Shown here: positions 33,610 through 47,189 of the stretch, one piece after another
Layout: the number at the start of each line of letters is the position of its first letter
Position numbering within the stretch: the stretch's first letter is position 1
NCBI GenBank assembly: GCA_028023455.1
Contig: JAQFVV010012423.1
Location: 2,747,273 to 2,811,272, forward strand
Direction: 5' to 3'
DNA length: 64,000 nt
Source: Epiperipatus broadwayi
Taxonomy: Eukaryota > Onychophora > Udeonychophora > Euonychophora > Peripatidae
Position numbers and translations under genes: made by a program
Notes under the pieces: model-generated
Seen by the model: the letters and a program-made list of their open reading frames with translations, nothing else
The model's database searches: none
What the model was told of the DNA's origin: nothing

Positions 33610-36477
33610 TGAAACAGTAAGGTCTGCTTTGCAGATCTTCGTTTTACCTTATTTCACCTATTTCCTACCCTCATACCTTAGTTTGAACCCCAATCTATCA
33701 TAGTGTGTCTGCGATATGCTTATATACCGAAAATCCCACCTAATTTTAAACCACGAGTACAATGCTAGTATTATATATAAGTATAATTCATTCCCAAATA
33801 ACTAAAATATTATGGATTATGTATATGTTCACATAATTTAGATTTATTTAAAAAGTAGGTTATATAAGTTGTAATTGTGCACACACTATGATATGCATTT
33901 TAAAACTCATATCAAAATTATAAATTGTTAATGTAAGTTATTTTGTTTGAATCTATTTACAAAAATATTACAGTCGTAATATATTTTCGATTTAAAATAA
34001 AATTCATATTCATTTAGTAGATAGATTCAAATATTGCAATTGAAAAAGTAAAATTATTTTCTTTATTTAATAAAAGTCATTCCAAATATTTCTGATAAAA
34101 TAAATGAGGGACAATAGTTTAATTATTTCATGTTGTAATTATTATCTAAAAAAACAACAGATGTCCACTTAAGGTTTTCTTTAATTAGTAAAAGTAATTT
34201 TTAATTAAATCTAGTTTGTAATTCAAATGTCAACAAGAAAATTAACAATAAAAATTAATTAAAACTTTTTTAAATTTCTTTACACATTCAGATAGATTTA
34301 ATTACAGCTGATAAGTCTGATATATTTTTGTAACACTCCAGGGCAGTTCTATTGTTCAATTCTTATATAAAACGAAGGGTTTTCTTTTGTGCTCCATTCT
34401 GGTCATTTGCTAATGAAATGTTTGTGGTCATTTGCTGATAAAATATTTCCAACCAAAATCATTCTGGTCATTTGCTGATGAAATGTACCAGTAAAATATT
34501 CTTCAAAATATATTTTTCTGAGATTTTAGCTACGTGCCTGCGAACTTATATTTGAAGCCGAGTTTTCATCTCGAAATTAATTTACCATGTTTACCACACA
34601 AATTGCTAACCTTGACATGTCAGAGTAGAGCTGGCATGGAGGCTATTTTCTTAGGATTGGATGGCTGCTGCTCTAGACCATTGGAAGCTATCACGTAAGG
34701 AACCCCGGAACTGCTGCTGCTGCCAAAGATATGAACATTCCAGATTTTGCTGCTGAATTATAAAACCTGCCAAACATCAATCTACCTGCAAATGCTTCTC
34801 CAGAGGTAACCCCAAATTAACCCAAGAGCTCTTGTGATTCCTAACTAACATGCTATAACCATTTTAAATTGTTTTCTTTTATTTCATATAACTTTATTAT
34901 CTACTTCTTTAATGTGTTCAAATATAATCAACAGTTTTGCTCTCTATCCTTGGGTTAATATTTTCTACTTATTAAGCTTTTTTTTATTTTATTATGATAA
35001 TGTGTCAGAATCGTATTTGACCGAGTGAACTATTCCCTTTGTTGAAAGTAAGATGCCGCTATTAAGGCATATTTTAAATCTATAATAATTCCCAATTTTA
35101 TTATCTTCCAAATCACTTGTTTGAGGGCGATTCTACTCTTCTTTAATATATATATAATCACATAGTTTAAAATCTACATGTTATTGATTTTAACCTAATA
35201 TGAGAGTATATGCGAGGTCAATGATTAAATGTGTCCCCAAATGCATGATTGCATAAATAAACCTATGCTTACTTTTCAAACCCGCAAGCATGCATTTTCC
35301 TATTTTAAATACTGTGTTCTACTTTAATTACAAAGTTCATCATTGACATCGAGAATGTGCGGACCCTTTTAAATGAATTTCTGGGAATTTGATTGGGCAT
35401 TTCTCTTAATCCAAGTAAAACCCATTTAGTATGTTTTATATACATTAGTTTATTATTGCTGGTAATTGTTGAGACCATGTTGTTTTGCTTTTCCAAAGAT
35501 TTTTACATGGCCAAGTCCATTCTCTCTTCTCTTCCTGTGGTTTCCAGGCAGAGTGTGTCCACAAATGTCACACCTGGGAATTAAACACAGTCGTCACCCA
35601 GTCGCTATGTTTCAGCTGTTCATGACAACATTTTCCTATGGGTTAGTGGCAAGTTGCCCTCCGTAGTCATTCCAAATATTTTACTATTGTTTTATTTTAT
35701 ATTTATTTTTACAAAGCATCCGTGACTTAAACGTGTCACACCCTCCAACTTTAATAAATTCATTATTAGAAATACTGACCTCCCATCTGCTTTAATTATT
35801 ATTATCAAAGAAATGCCTTGATCACATCCCCACTTTATTGCTTAGTAAGCTTTTGTCCGTGCCATTCTCGAAATCAATAAATATTATATCACCTGTAATA
35901 TCAAATATTTTATTAAACTGTTATAATTACTCAAAGCACCTCGCACATGTTCCCATCTCTTTAAGCACATTATCGTAATGCTATTAGCCCAAGGGATAGA
36001 ATATATAATTTTGATTTAAAACCTTTTTGTCTTTTATTGGAATGTAATGCCAACAATTATTCAATACGTGTCCCTGTCCCATATAAGCAGGCAGTGGCGT
36101 CATATATATATATTTCTATATAAATAAATTTTGAAATCATTTACTGCCTCAGTCTATATATCTATTTTGAAATCATTTACTGCCTCAGTCTATATATCTA
36201 TTTTATACATTTATTTTGTACATCCATAGATGTTAATTAGCCACCCAAACTTATTTTAGTATAGAATCTTTTGTTTCTTCCTGACCACCAGGCACCGGTA
36301 AAAGATTATACTAGTAGTAGCATCAAATGCGTTATCACATAGGTGGCACTGTGAAATTTGGACTTTAAATTCGAACTTAGTATATCTAGAAGGCAACCCC
36401 TCCTAGAATGTTCAGTTTTGTGTTTGGGGTTTGAATTCTGCAGTGTGTTAGCGAGATAGACGATTCTGACTGTTACA
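33610..36477 (+). repeat. 3' LTR of element B
   Basis: 2868 bases, colinear with 27917-30793. It differs by substitutions and by a private 36-bp tandem duplication (ttttgaaatcatttactgcc repeated at 36129 and 36165) that replaces a longer segment in the 5' LTR. The ends are TGAAAC and GTTACA. Confidence 0.9.
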
Positions 36478-37570
36478 ATATATGATTGTTACGTTATTTG
36501 TGTCAAAATATAAATAAAATAGGTATTTATCTCCCTAAGATGACCTTAACCCCTTTTACAATAGTATAAAATGAGCATATTTATTCAAGTTATGCTGCAA
36601 TAACAAATAATTTAGTGCTTTGTTTTAATGCGGCTATTTATATGTCAATAATTAACAGATTACATGGTATACCTAAGATTTTTAATAGCGCTGGATTACA
36701 GTTTTTTAAAATTATTTAAATCCACCATTAATATAACAACAGCACTCAAACCAATACATAAGATCATTGATTTTGATGGCAAATAGTAATTATATTTGAT
36801 TAATCAAATAGTATTCATATTTGTGAAATAAGAACATATGTGGGAAGCTAATTTAGGAAACAATAATTGTGGCAGAAATAGTACATTTGAAAGTATGAAT
36901 GAAAATATAGAAATGACAATCCAGTTAGCATAATAATAACAGTATAATATAGGCATATTGATAGGCTTTAACAAGAATAAAATATGGGAGAGTGGTACAT
37001 GCATGATGGCAATGAAGAGATCCATTCTAAGATCCAAGAAGGTGCTTCAGTTTATGGATAAAGAAGATGACTCTCTGCAAACATTGGCAGGGACAGGTCA
37101 CAAAAACTAATAATGCACTTTATTGAATTGCTATAGGCTGGACTTTTGCCAGAGCAGACCTTGTGCAATAATATTGCCAAAGAAGTCCCAAGGGGTTTAC
37201 AAACCTTGTCCTTGGAATTGGAAGTAAAATAGACATGATTCGGGTTTTCTGATACACCTAGGAAATGAAGCACAAATATATATAAAACTAAAGGCCAGTA
37301 TACATGGAATGCTTGAATTAATATAAATATACAAACTTGAAACTAAGAAATAAAGAATTATCACCTATCTTTATTGATAAAGACCCACTGTACTGGTATG
37401 ATTTGATTTATTACGTGGATAGGGGATAGGGAAAATTAAATCTAATATAATAGCTCATAGAACTAGAGAATTCCCCCCTTCTTTTTATTACTTAAAATTA
37501 TACATAAAGCTTCTCTCAATGTATAACTAATACAAATCTTTGGTTTTAAGTGCTTTTATAAATACCTTAC

Positions 37571-37572
<2 letters not shown>
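36478..37572. other. non-coding stretch
   Basis: 37010-37270 is somewhat less AT-rich and has a 73-codon minus-strand open frame, but it matches nothing I recognise and has no splice context. Confidence 0.4.

Positions 37573-37628
<56 letters not shown>
37573..37628. repeat. (AT)n microsatellite
   Basis: About 27 AT units. Confidence 0.95.
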
Positions 37629-37632
<4 letters not shown>

Positions 37633-39818
37633 AGGTGGTGGTTAGTGATGTCAAGAAAATAATATTGATTTAATTCATATAAATATATTTAAAGTTTGTT
37701 AGAAGTTGGCGCTATTATTTAATTAATAAAAAAACACATTTCTAAGAAAACAGATTTTTGCTCTGTTTTTCAAAATAACATTGTACAATAATTATATGAT
37801 TGTCTTTTATTTTACTTTCCCAGACTCACAGATGTACACTATAATAAGAATAACAAATTTGTTTTTTTCTTTTATTAAAAACTAGATTAATCACCCTCTG
37901 AAAAGTAAGGAAGGGGTTTTAAAAGAGATAGTGTAGGTATTTGTGAAGCTATGGAAAATTATCGACATATAATTTAGTATACGAAAATATAAAATATAAT
38001 AATGAAAATAAAAATATTGCCACATAGACATGAAATTAAGAAATAATAATTGTTCAGGAGAGGTTCGATGTAGGGGAGATTACTGCTAATTTATATAAAG
38101 AGAACAAAGTACATTTGACTAACAAGGTAATAATTTACAAATTGATTAAATCACAATTAATATTAATTTTACAAGGAAGAATTTACAAAGTGTTTAAAGA
38201 AACAGATAGGTGAGATTTGAAATTATTCAATGTAAATTTAAGAGTCTAGCAGCACTTGAAATTGTTACCTCTGTACAAACTTGGCTGTTCTTTTGATAAT
38301 GTTCAGATTTCCCTCAGAGAACTAGATTAGTTTGATGAGCATAGTTATTCAGGCAGATAGTAAGTTCATTATTCAATAAACAGGCACATAGTTACAGTTT
38401 ATGAGTATTGGGATCCTGGGCACAGATTTCAGGGAGGGCCATCTAGAATGGCAAGAAAGGTGAAGTGGGTTTACTCATGACACATTGAAATCAAACAAAC
38501 ATGGATTTATTTGGCAACTGCTTTCATTGACCTTTTTTTAGTTTTCCTCTGTGGTCAAAATTAGCCCATTTTATACTATGCCCTGGTATTTGTGGAATGC
38601 TTTCTTGATTGGTTGCCACTAATCATTCTCTAATCTAGTTTTAAAAGAATTTCTACATAAGCTTTACCCATTGTGTACTGGAAGATGCCATTGTTAGATA
38701 ATATGTATTCAAACCGAAATTAATTTGATAACAAATGTTTATGACAAAAGTAAATCAATTAGTTGAGTTTCTAATTTTAATTTTAGAGAAACTTTTAATT
38801 AAAATTATTTTAAAAGCTTAAACAAGATTAAGTTTTTCAACTTTAATTATTTTTAACTAATTACAATTGCATCTTCCATCTTGGATTTAAAAACAAAAGT
38901 ATAGTTTCATAGCAAAAATAATTTAAAAGACAAATTTTTATAGAATGACATATAACAAACTTTTTCTAGGTTTATCTATACAATATCTATATACATCTGA
39001 GCCACAATTATTAAATAATTACTATAACTTTAATAAATAAAAAAATACAGAAAATATAATGTATTTTGATATTATAAGTTTGTTACAATTAATCCTCCAT
39101 TACCTAATGCGTATATGTATTTTTCTTTTAAATACTATACTTATTATTTTTCTTTTTTTGTGTGTGGGTATGTTTAAATTCATATATCTATACATATATC
39201 TTTGTTAAGAAGTATTTTAGTTAATATATCAAGAAAAAAAACAAAAAATGCATTAGTGAGTGGAATATATACACAAGAATAGGGTTTGAATTTGGCTTGG
39301 TAGTGGAAGATTTGAGGTGGGCTGTGAAGCGCAATCTGAATCTCAGATTCCCCCAAGATATAAATTTAAAGCACTCTAAACATTGAACAAAAATCCGAAA
39401 ATGGAATATATCCACCCATAGTTGGAGCTGTGATGATTGTAAGCATCCCTTTGTCAGCATTGTTACTATATGACACTTAATAGTTATTAAACTCATAATA
39501 AATTAAGGAAGGCTGAAAACAGAATGTTTTTTAACACTTTGTTTATAATAATTAAATAAGCCTTAGGAAAAAGATTTTGTTATTTTGTTTACATATACTT
39601 TGAATTAAGTTTAATTGTGCAAAAGTAGGCATAACATATGTAAGCATTATACTGAGTTCTTTATTATTTATTATATACTATTATTGTTATTTCACAATGA
39701 TGGCTACAGCATGAAAAAGGCTTTTATTTGTAGCAAGATGAAGCTTCTCCTCACTATGTTATAACAGTGCATGAGTTTCTTAATAAAGAATTATTGTATA
39801 CCTACTTTTTCACCCCCT
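37629..39818. other. non-coding stretch
   Basis: AT-rich, with a less AT-rich island at 38240-38650. No supported feature. Confidence 0.45.
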
Positions 39819-39870
39819 GTTATGTATGTATGTATGTATATATATATATATATATATATATAAATACTCT

Positions 39871-39914
<44 letters not shown>
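39819..39914. repeat. (TATG)n-(AT)n compound microsatellite, two blocks
   Basis: (TGTA)n at 39821-39838 passes into (AT)n to 39862; after taaatactctcaa a second (AT)n runs 39874-39914. Confidence 0.9.
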
Positions 39915-39915
<1 letters not shown>

Positions 39916-40129
39916 CTGACATTATTTGCATTCAACTTTGTACAATTTATAATACTAACTTTCTGATGTTTCAGTTAGATGACACCAGTTATCAATTCAG
40001 TGATCAATATTGTAAAACACAGTTGTAGAGCTGTTGTAAAATATTGATGTAAAATAAGATTGGAAGTTTCATTAATAAAAAATATGTACAGATAATTTTA
40101 CAAATATAAATGTGGGTAATAGAATAATA

Positions 40130-40480
40130 AAAAAAATCAGAAGCTATTCTGATTAATGGATTTGAAAATGTTTTTACAAATGGAAGATAATTTACAAGTA
40201 TCATCATATTTATTGATACAATCTTGCTTCTTAATAACATCAATGGCTTCTCTGATTTTACATTGGTGGAGATTTGCACATCTGGATTGTATCCCGGTGT
40301 TAGAGAAATCAATATTATGACTCACCTCTGTATTATGGAGTGAAAATGTTGCTTAACTACATTAACATGTTGATTTCTTCTCACACTGAAATGATGATTT
40401 CTCATGCCCACATAATCTTCACAAATCCCACATAAATTTTATAAATGACATGAGCCTCAAGAGGAATTGAATTTTTGGCA
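40130..40480 (-). mobile_element. Penelope-like relic: GIY-YIG end only
   Basis: On the minus strand NSIPLEAHVIYK, then after a frameshift EDYVGMRNHHFSVRRNQH, then HNIDF, SRCANLHQCKIREAI and QDCINKYDDTCKLSSICKNI are read. Each block aligns with the Penelope element at 18184-19836 (NDSIPLESHGVY, YIGMSNHCISVR, CKIREVI, DCINK, DDTCKLPPIWK). The IREAI and following part forms an open frame of about 60 codons (40137-40325). No reverse transcriptase motif is found upstream on this strand, so it is a 5'-truncated fragment of about 350 bases, the typical result of incomplete reverse transcription. It is a separate insertion from the first element. Confidence 0.75.
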
Positions 40481-41871
40481 ATATACTGGACATCTGCTAT
40501 TAATGTTTATGATATAAAAGACATTATAATGGTGTATATAGCTTATCCTTTATTTTAGTAAATCTAATATAATATCAAAGATTTAATGTCTTACACAGTT
40601 ATCAGTATTATAATACTTTTAATACTATTTAAGATATCCACTGTTTTTTTTACTTAAATGCCAACCAACCATATGTTATATAGACAGCATGCTTGGATGA
40701 TAGGGACAATAACCAGCACTTGAAATATCCCAAACTAGATCCTACTCTTAATTAAGGAAGTCCAGTGCATTAACTTTACACCTATAATCATTTATCTCTT
40801 TAAATAAATGGTGACAAAGTGACAAGAAATGAGAGAGAATAAACCAAATAATAATTAAGCAAACATTAGTACTTATTCAGGGACAGACATTGTAATATAA
40901 CATAATATAAAATTAATATAAAATTTTATATAGAAAAATATAAATGATTACTTCAGGCTAAATTTTATAATAGCCTTTCATTAATGTTTATTTTCATAAA
41001 AAATATAGTGTCTATAGACAGTTATTATGAAAAATATATTTACTTACATTTTTATAAGATTAGATGACACAGTTCATTTGGTTTTTATTTATGTTACTTT
41101 CCAATTAGTTGGCTTTTTGGTCCCCATTGATGGTTTCAGCACTTAACTTACATTCTGTGATTTGACAATGGGAAAGAGAATAGTAACAACATCTATTTTG
41201 AGATTTAAGCATTGTTTTGGGGCATTGGCTTTAGGCATAGAAGGTTGATTTTGGCAGAAGAGTTAGAGAATGAAGCATAGTTGATCACTTCTAAGATGGC
41301 CTATCAATGCATGTTGCTGGTGCTGTGGTTTCTACAATATTTTCCACAGCAGTAATTATTGGCTCTATCATGTGCATAGATTTCTGAATCTCTGTATAAC
41401 TGGCTGAATCAGACAATGAATATTGCAATGAATCAATCAATAACAGCATGAAAAACAATAAATCAATAACAGAATGAAGATTAAAATGAATATAGCAATA
41501 GATACATTGCACTTTTATATATACTCTCCCATTGTTTTTTCTTATCATAGCTTTAATTTTGATCATATTTTAAATCAATTTTTTTAAATTAAATTTTAGA
41601 TTTGTTCTTTAATTTAATTGATTTTTACATTTGTCTTTAATCTAATCTTTTTGTAGATTAATCTACAATCTATTCACATTTATTTTGATGAGACAGTTTA
41701 CATAGTTTATAATTAATTCAATTTCAATATCATTATTAGCCAGGAATTTTTACCAGCATTCAAAATGTTTTCTTTCACTAATTAATTAAATAATCTTTTT
41801 TATTTTAGATTTTTTTTAACTAAAATTTATTTTTGAACATGTGTACTTTTAACTTGTTTGTGAGCATCAGA
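40481..41871. other. AT-rich non-coding stretch
   Basis: No supported gene. A 91-codon minus-strand frame (41291-41566) looks incidental. Confidence 0.45.
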
Positions 41872-42008
41872 AGAAGCAGGCCAAAGAGTTTAGAAAGCTG
41901 TGCAGAAAGCAAAGAGTTGTGAAGTGTTTCATGGGAGTGCACTTCCCATGAAACACTTCACAACTCTTTGCTTTCTGCACAGCTTTCTAAACTCTTTGAC
42001 CTGCTTCT
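41872..42008. repeat. near-perfect hairpin, 65-bp arms
   Basis: Left arm 41872-41936 and right arm 41944-42008 are reverse complements with one mismatch (at 41881) and a 7-base loop (gtgcact). The arms include aagagttgtgaagtgtttc. RNA from either strand would fold into a long perfect stem. Weaker inverted similarity extends beyond both ends. Confidence 0.95.
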
Positions 42009-42303
42009 GCTACTCATAAACATGTTAGCTTTGTACTAGAGTGTTACACTGCCACTGAAGTTTCTTTCAGCTATTGTTACATAAAATTTCTCAGCACTTG
42101 TTCACTCAGTAAATTGACTGGAAATAGAAGCATACACTTCACAACTGACTGCTACCTAGATAGATTCCTCTGGTGGCCCTGTTCAGCTTCTGCTTGTGAA
42201 CATGTTGGCTTTCCAATAGAATACTGCATTATCACTAAAGCTTCTTTCAGCTACTGTCACTTAAATCTCTTTGCAACCATTCATTCAGTAAATTCACTGG
42301 AAC
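42004..42303 (+). repeat. tandem pair, about 183-bp period, next to the hairpin
   Basis: cttctgc..aacatgtt.gctttc, then gcttctttcagcta.tgt, then ttcact.agtaaatt.actggaa, is read twice, from 42004 and from 42187. Copies are diverged (about three quarters alike by eye). The first copy begins in the right arm of the hairpin, so the left arm is probably an inverted third copy. Confidence 0.75.
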
Positions 42304-43570
42304 AATAACAACACACTTTGTTGCTCAAACTATTTATAGTTTCCTCGGTTGGCCTTTGGCAATTCAAGATTCATCCTTGATGTTATGAGTCTTGTATTTC
42401 CCATTAGTGTTTTTAATTAGTATTGCATCAAGAAATATTTGTAATTAGAAAATATTTCTTGGCATTTATCGAATGCAATGTCAGTAGGTGATCTAAAATA
42501 TATTTCTTTAATATATTTTATTTACATTTTCTGGAGTACAAAACTTATACTTAAATTTTCATAAACATATTTATATAAAATATGACACTTCCTCCCATTC
42601 CAAAAAATACCTTTCTCCAATCACTAAATGTAATCTCGAAAATTAACTAAATTTTTTCTTTTCCCTTGCTGCCTTGGGTGATTTTTCTCCCACTTGGAGA
42701 ACTCTGGGTTTTTCCATGTTCTTTGGTTTTTGTGTCCATTTTATTTTCACTATCAGTACTTGTTAAAATTTTATAACTTATTCGCTACTCACAGGTACAA
42801 TATGGTGAATGCGCCAACTTGTTTTTTATTCAAAATGCAAAAACTCTGAGTAACAAAAAATAAAACAATAAAAGAAATAAAATAAGTTAAGTTACCTTGG
42901 GTTCAAACTGTAAGACTTTTTTGAATTTCAGACTATTAGTTTGAAAGGTATAAACACAACTATATGCATAACTAGATGCACTTTACTTTTAAATACTTAC
43001 TTGTCTTCATTGATGAATGCAAAGCTAAAACCGAAGTATAGTACTGAGGATATAATAGCCCTTCATCATCTGACTTCAGCAATTACTGAAGCTTACAATA
43101 GATGAATCTAATGTAGGGTGCAAGCAACTTTTTTTATTCACAATTCATTTTAATAGTTAATTATAATTTAATTGAAGAATTATATTTATAAATGTCTTTC
43201 TTATAATAATTGAACTTATTTGACTTTTATGTGCTCAAAACCAATGAAATTTTTTTATCATAATAGTAATTTATATAAGGAAATGTTGAGCACGAAAGAA
43301 AAATGTAAACCCAACTTAAAATCGTATTAATAATTTAATTATTTATTAATGATCCAATACCAATTAAAATTCCTAATTAGCTATTGATAAAAGTAATCCA
43401 TAATAATGCACTTGAAAAAAAAAAAATATTTTTTTTAAAATTGTTTATTTTTCAACGGAATTTATTAAATTAAACTGTATTTTAATTTAAATGAACTTAT
43501 TTGAATAATTATATTTTTAAAAAAAGCTATTAATAATGAAAAACTTTAGTTTAAATATAGCAACAGTCAA
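42304..43570. other. AT-rich non-coding stretch
   Basis: No supported feature. Confidence 0.45.
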
Positions 43571-43571
43571 C

Positions 43572-43666
<95 letters not shown>
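43571..43666. repeat. (AAT)n microsatellite
   Basis: About 32 uninterrupted ATA/AAT trinucleotide units, the longest perfect trinucleotide array here. Confidence 0.95.
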
Positions 43667-43668
<2 letters not shown>

Positions 43669-44925
43669 GTAAAACTTAGGAAAATGAAATATTGAACTAA
43701 TTTATCGAACGCTAATTAAAATTTTATTTTAAAGTAAATAGTAAACAATGTTTAAGGCAAACTGAAATTTTATTCAATTTCGTACACAATTTTAGTATTA
43801 ATGTAGTTTTTTTTCTTTTATATGTACTTTCATTCCGTAAACTTATTTGTGAAATTAAACTCAGTTAACGTTAAAGTTATGAAAATGGTTTATAAAAATA
43901 AAATAAGTGGTTCTTTGAGGCAAACATGTAGAATAAACTATTTCTTTAAAAGTATTTACTAATTTAATTAAATGATGATACTGTATTACCAAATAAAAAA
44001 TAAGAAGACCAAGTCACACATCACGTGACTTAATTAGCTTTTATTTATAAATGTAATATAATAAAAAAATAAATAATATAATAAATGTAATATATTAAAG
44101 AAGGAGGGAAATGCTATGTTTTAAAATAAATGTGTGTGTGCTTGAGAAGATAGATTTAAAATTATCAGATTTGTTAAACAATATAACAATCTGAAGAATT
44201 TAAAGATGCTGAAAAAAAAAATTAATTAGTAAATGTATAAAGAAAAAGTGGACTTCACTAGAAACATATGAATAAGCAAATCATTGGTAAATAAGCAGAT
44301 TATTGCTTATATTCAAATCCATATGAAATCTTCCATTAAGAACCAATCAAAAGTATGTTATGATATATAACTATTAAAATGTATGGTTTTGTTGTATAGC
44401 ATGTTTTTTTAAACATAAATATTATATAAATGTAAGAATTTGTAAGCTAAATAATTTATTCAATGAGTTTTAAAACTAGAAAGCCTAAAATTACAGTGAT
44501 CAGAATAATTGTTTTTAATTATTTATATGTATACAAATTTAATTCCCCTATGTAGTGTTGATTATTTTCTACTATTAGTGATGCTGTCTTCTGTTTAACA
44601 ACATCTATTTACATCTATTAGCATTTTAAAAATATTTTGTTTTGAATAAGTCTGTTTTCTTAAGAATTTCACTGGGAATTTTTTTATTGCTAATTTATTT
44701 ATTCACATATCAGGTAAACGATGTTTAGATCAGTCATTGACAGAAGAAATTATGTATCGTTTATAATAGCTTTGGTATTTGTCATAACATTTATATCATT
44801 TATAGACATGATGCACTTCATAATTAAAATTACTCGAATCTTCAGGAATGTATATTCTGTTTGTCAAATTGTCTATAATTATAGATAAACAAGAAATGGA
44901 ATATTTTTTAATAGCGACAATACAA
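43667..44925. other. AT-rich non-coding stretch
   Basis: No supported feature. Confidence 0.45.
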
Positions 44926-44929
44926 ATAG

Positions 44930-45045
44930 ATTGTGATTTGGGATAACCGATGAGTGCTGATTCATCATGAAATGTGCATCTTAGGGATTAGTTATCATTT
45001 TCTTATGTCTTTGGCCATATGTTTCAGAAATATGTGATAAAATAA
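44930..45045 (+). repeat. local repeat family, copy 1
   Basis: Core: gtgctgattcatcatgaaatgtgcatctta, tatcattttc, tgtctttggccatatgtttca. The order of blocks is shared with copies at 45087, 46845 and 47190. Confidence 0.75.
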
Positions 45046-45086
45046 TGAGAAGTGGAATATAATTAAATAGTTGTGGTGTAAAGAGA

Positions 45087-45205
45087 TTATGATTTGGGAA
45101 AAAATGATAAATGCTGATTCACATTGAAATGTGCATCTCGGCAATCATTTATCATTTTCACATGTCTTTGGTCAAATGTTTCAGAAATGTATGATAGAAT
45201 AAAAG
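45087..45205 (+). repeat. local repeat family, copy 2
   Basis: Closest to copy 1, including gatttggga upstream and the atgtttcagaaat end. The two are spaced 157 bases start to start and are probably a tandem duplication. Confidence 0.75.
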
Positions 45206-46840
45206 TTTATTATATGTCTAAAATATATATACATGAAAATATTAAATATAACTAAAAATGTGTACATTAAGTTAAATTATGATACATGCTATGTATGTTT
45301 TATTCATTTAGAAAATGTGATGTGAATATTTTTAAATGCAGTTATAATGTGAGAGATTGGTTTGTCTTCTGGGCTGATGGATAGCTAAGGTAAAAAGATA
45401 TATTAATATAAAAAATGAAATATATTATGTTAGAGCTTTGTATATATTTCCATTTTTTCAAGATATCTTCTTTATGTACTAAAGAGTTGTAATTTTTTTG
45501 TTTCGCTCGTTTATTTAACTCACATAATCTTGTATTTTAACTCATAATATTTTATTCTATTTTAAATAAACTAAATGTAAACAATTATGTGTAAAGTTTT
45601 TTCATTAATACTTCTTTTGCATCACTTAGTCAAGCTTTTTTTTCTTACATGATAACTTTTTTGTAATGCTTTTTATTATTTTCTTTAATATTCATATTTT
45701 CTTATTATCTTCTATTTGTTATTTTATTAATCATCTTGTTGTTAACTAAAGCCTTGATTGTTTTGCCATTTTATTCTTCTTGCAATCTATTATTTGAAAT
45801 ACCATTTGTTAATGCTTACCATCTTTTTTTTACATTTACATTATCATTCATGTAAATGTGAATTATTCTTACTTGTTCTCTTGACCTAACCCCAAATATA
45901 AAACAGTTTCTTTATTCTTCTTCAGTCTTTCATCTCTTTTTTTAATGCTTACAGCAGTTTATACTTTAAAAAATTAACTTCAAGTTTGAATTAAGATTAG
46001 CTACAAGGAAATGTATTTAAATATTTAGAAATATATGTTATTAGATTATTCAAGTCTCTTTTATTAACTTTGAGTTTTTATTGTAATCTTATGTATAATT
46101 TTTTAAACCTTGCTATTATCTTAACAAACATACCAATTTTTCATATTTCCCTTCTTAACCTTAAGCAGCATTTCCTTAAATCTTAGCATCCATTTCTGTG
46201 TATACCATAGGACTTTCAACTCTTCACTATTATTCAAGATTTTTTGCTCTTATTTTTAATTATTTTTTTAATTTCTTCATGATTGATCTGTATATTTTTT
46301 AATCTTAAGTTTACTAATTGACATAAGTGCACTTATAAATAAAACTCTCATTGGAAAAAAAAATCTACCCTTTACAGGACTACTATTTATAAACCTATTT
46401 CTTGCTCTAAATCTAACTCATACATGATTTACTAGTTTTTCCTATTAATTTACATTCTCACACTCTCTGCATTTGTTATCTCACACTCTATTTATCATCT
46501 TATCTCACACAATCATATTTTTTCAAACTCTTATTCCTTTCTAATAATAAATTATTTACAATTCCAGATTTATCTATGCATTCAATATTTAATGTGTTAA
46601 TTCTAATTCAAATATTTTTTCCCATATAGAAAGACTTTAAATTAAGTTGTAAATTGGTCCAATGTTCTCAATTCTTGGAAATGTAGTAATTCATTAGACT
46701 ACATATTATTCACTAATGACTAATATTTTTGTAGTGTAATTTTCATTCTACCACTTTCATGCAAGGTTAGGGACTGATTTCTATTCACTTTTAATCCCTG
46801 GAGGAATATAATCATAAAGATATAACCAAAGGCATATGAA
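45206..46840. other. AT-rich non-coding stretch
   Basis: No supported feature. Confidence 0.45.
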
Positions 46841-46844
46841 AAAA

Positions 46845-46935
46845 GATGTATTCTGGGACAACTAATAAGAACTGGTTCAGCATGAAATGTGCATCTTGGG
46901 ATGTCTTTGGTCATATGATTATAAAACACCTCTCC
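46845..46935 (+). repeat. local repeat family, copy 3
   Basis: It has ctggttcagcatgaaatgtg and tgtctttggtcatatg but lacks the tatcattttc block (internal deletion). It ends in cacctctcctcaag, which resembles ccctccacaag in copy 4. Confidence 0.7.
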
Positions 46936-47189
46936 TCAAGGTCTTACATATGGATAGAAACTAGTCCCTACTTTGTGTGAGAATGATGTAGTGAAAATTA
47001 CAGTAAAATATTATTCATTAAGTGGCTAACCTCCAATCTAATGAATGACTAATAAAAAATATTAATATACTTTCATTATATAGTTTGTGTTCAAAGTTGG
47101 TGAGAGTGATAAGTTTGACAATTATCAATTAAGCTGTAGTGATTGGTTATCTATATATACTAAATAGTGATAAAGATATGCCTAAGAAA

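Larger units (their letters stand above)
27917..36477 (+). mobile_element. LTR element B: very long LTRs, gag only
   Basis: Direct repeats of about 2.87 kb (27917-30793 and 33610-36477), both beginning TGAAACAGTAAGG and ending CTGACTGTTACA, enclose a 2.8-kb internal region. The only coding signal inside is a plus-strand gag-like frame, with a long non-coding leader before it. A PBS-like sequence lies just inside the left LTR. ATAT stands on both outer sides (27913-27916 and 36478-36481), consistent with a 4-bp target duplication but uninformative in AT repeat. The LTRs look roughly 95% alike in the first 165 bases, so the element is older than A. No protease, RT or integrase is found, so it is non-autonomous. 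The Gag similarity places it with element A. Confidence 0.9.

Noticed and set aside
37052-37273. 73-codon minus-strand frame as a possible exon
   Set aside because: No acceptor/donor pair fitting the frame and no recognised domain.
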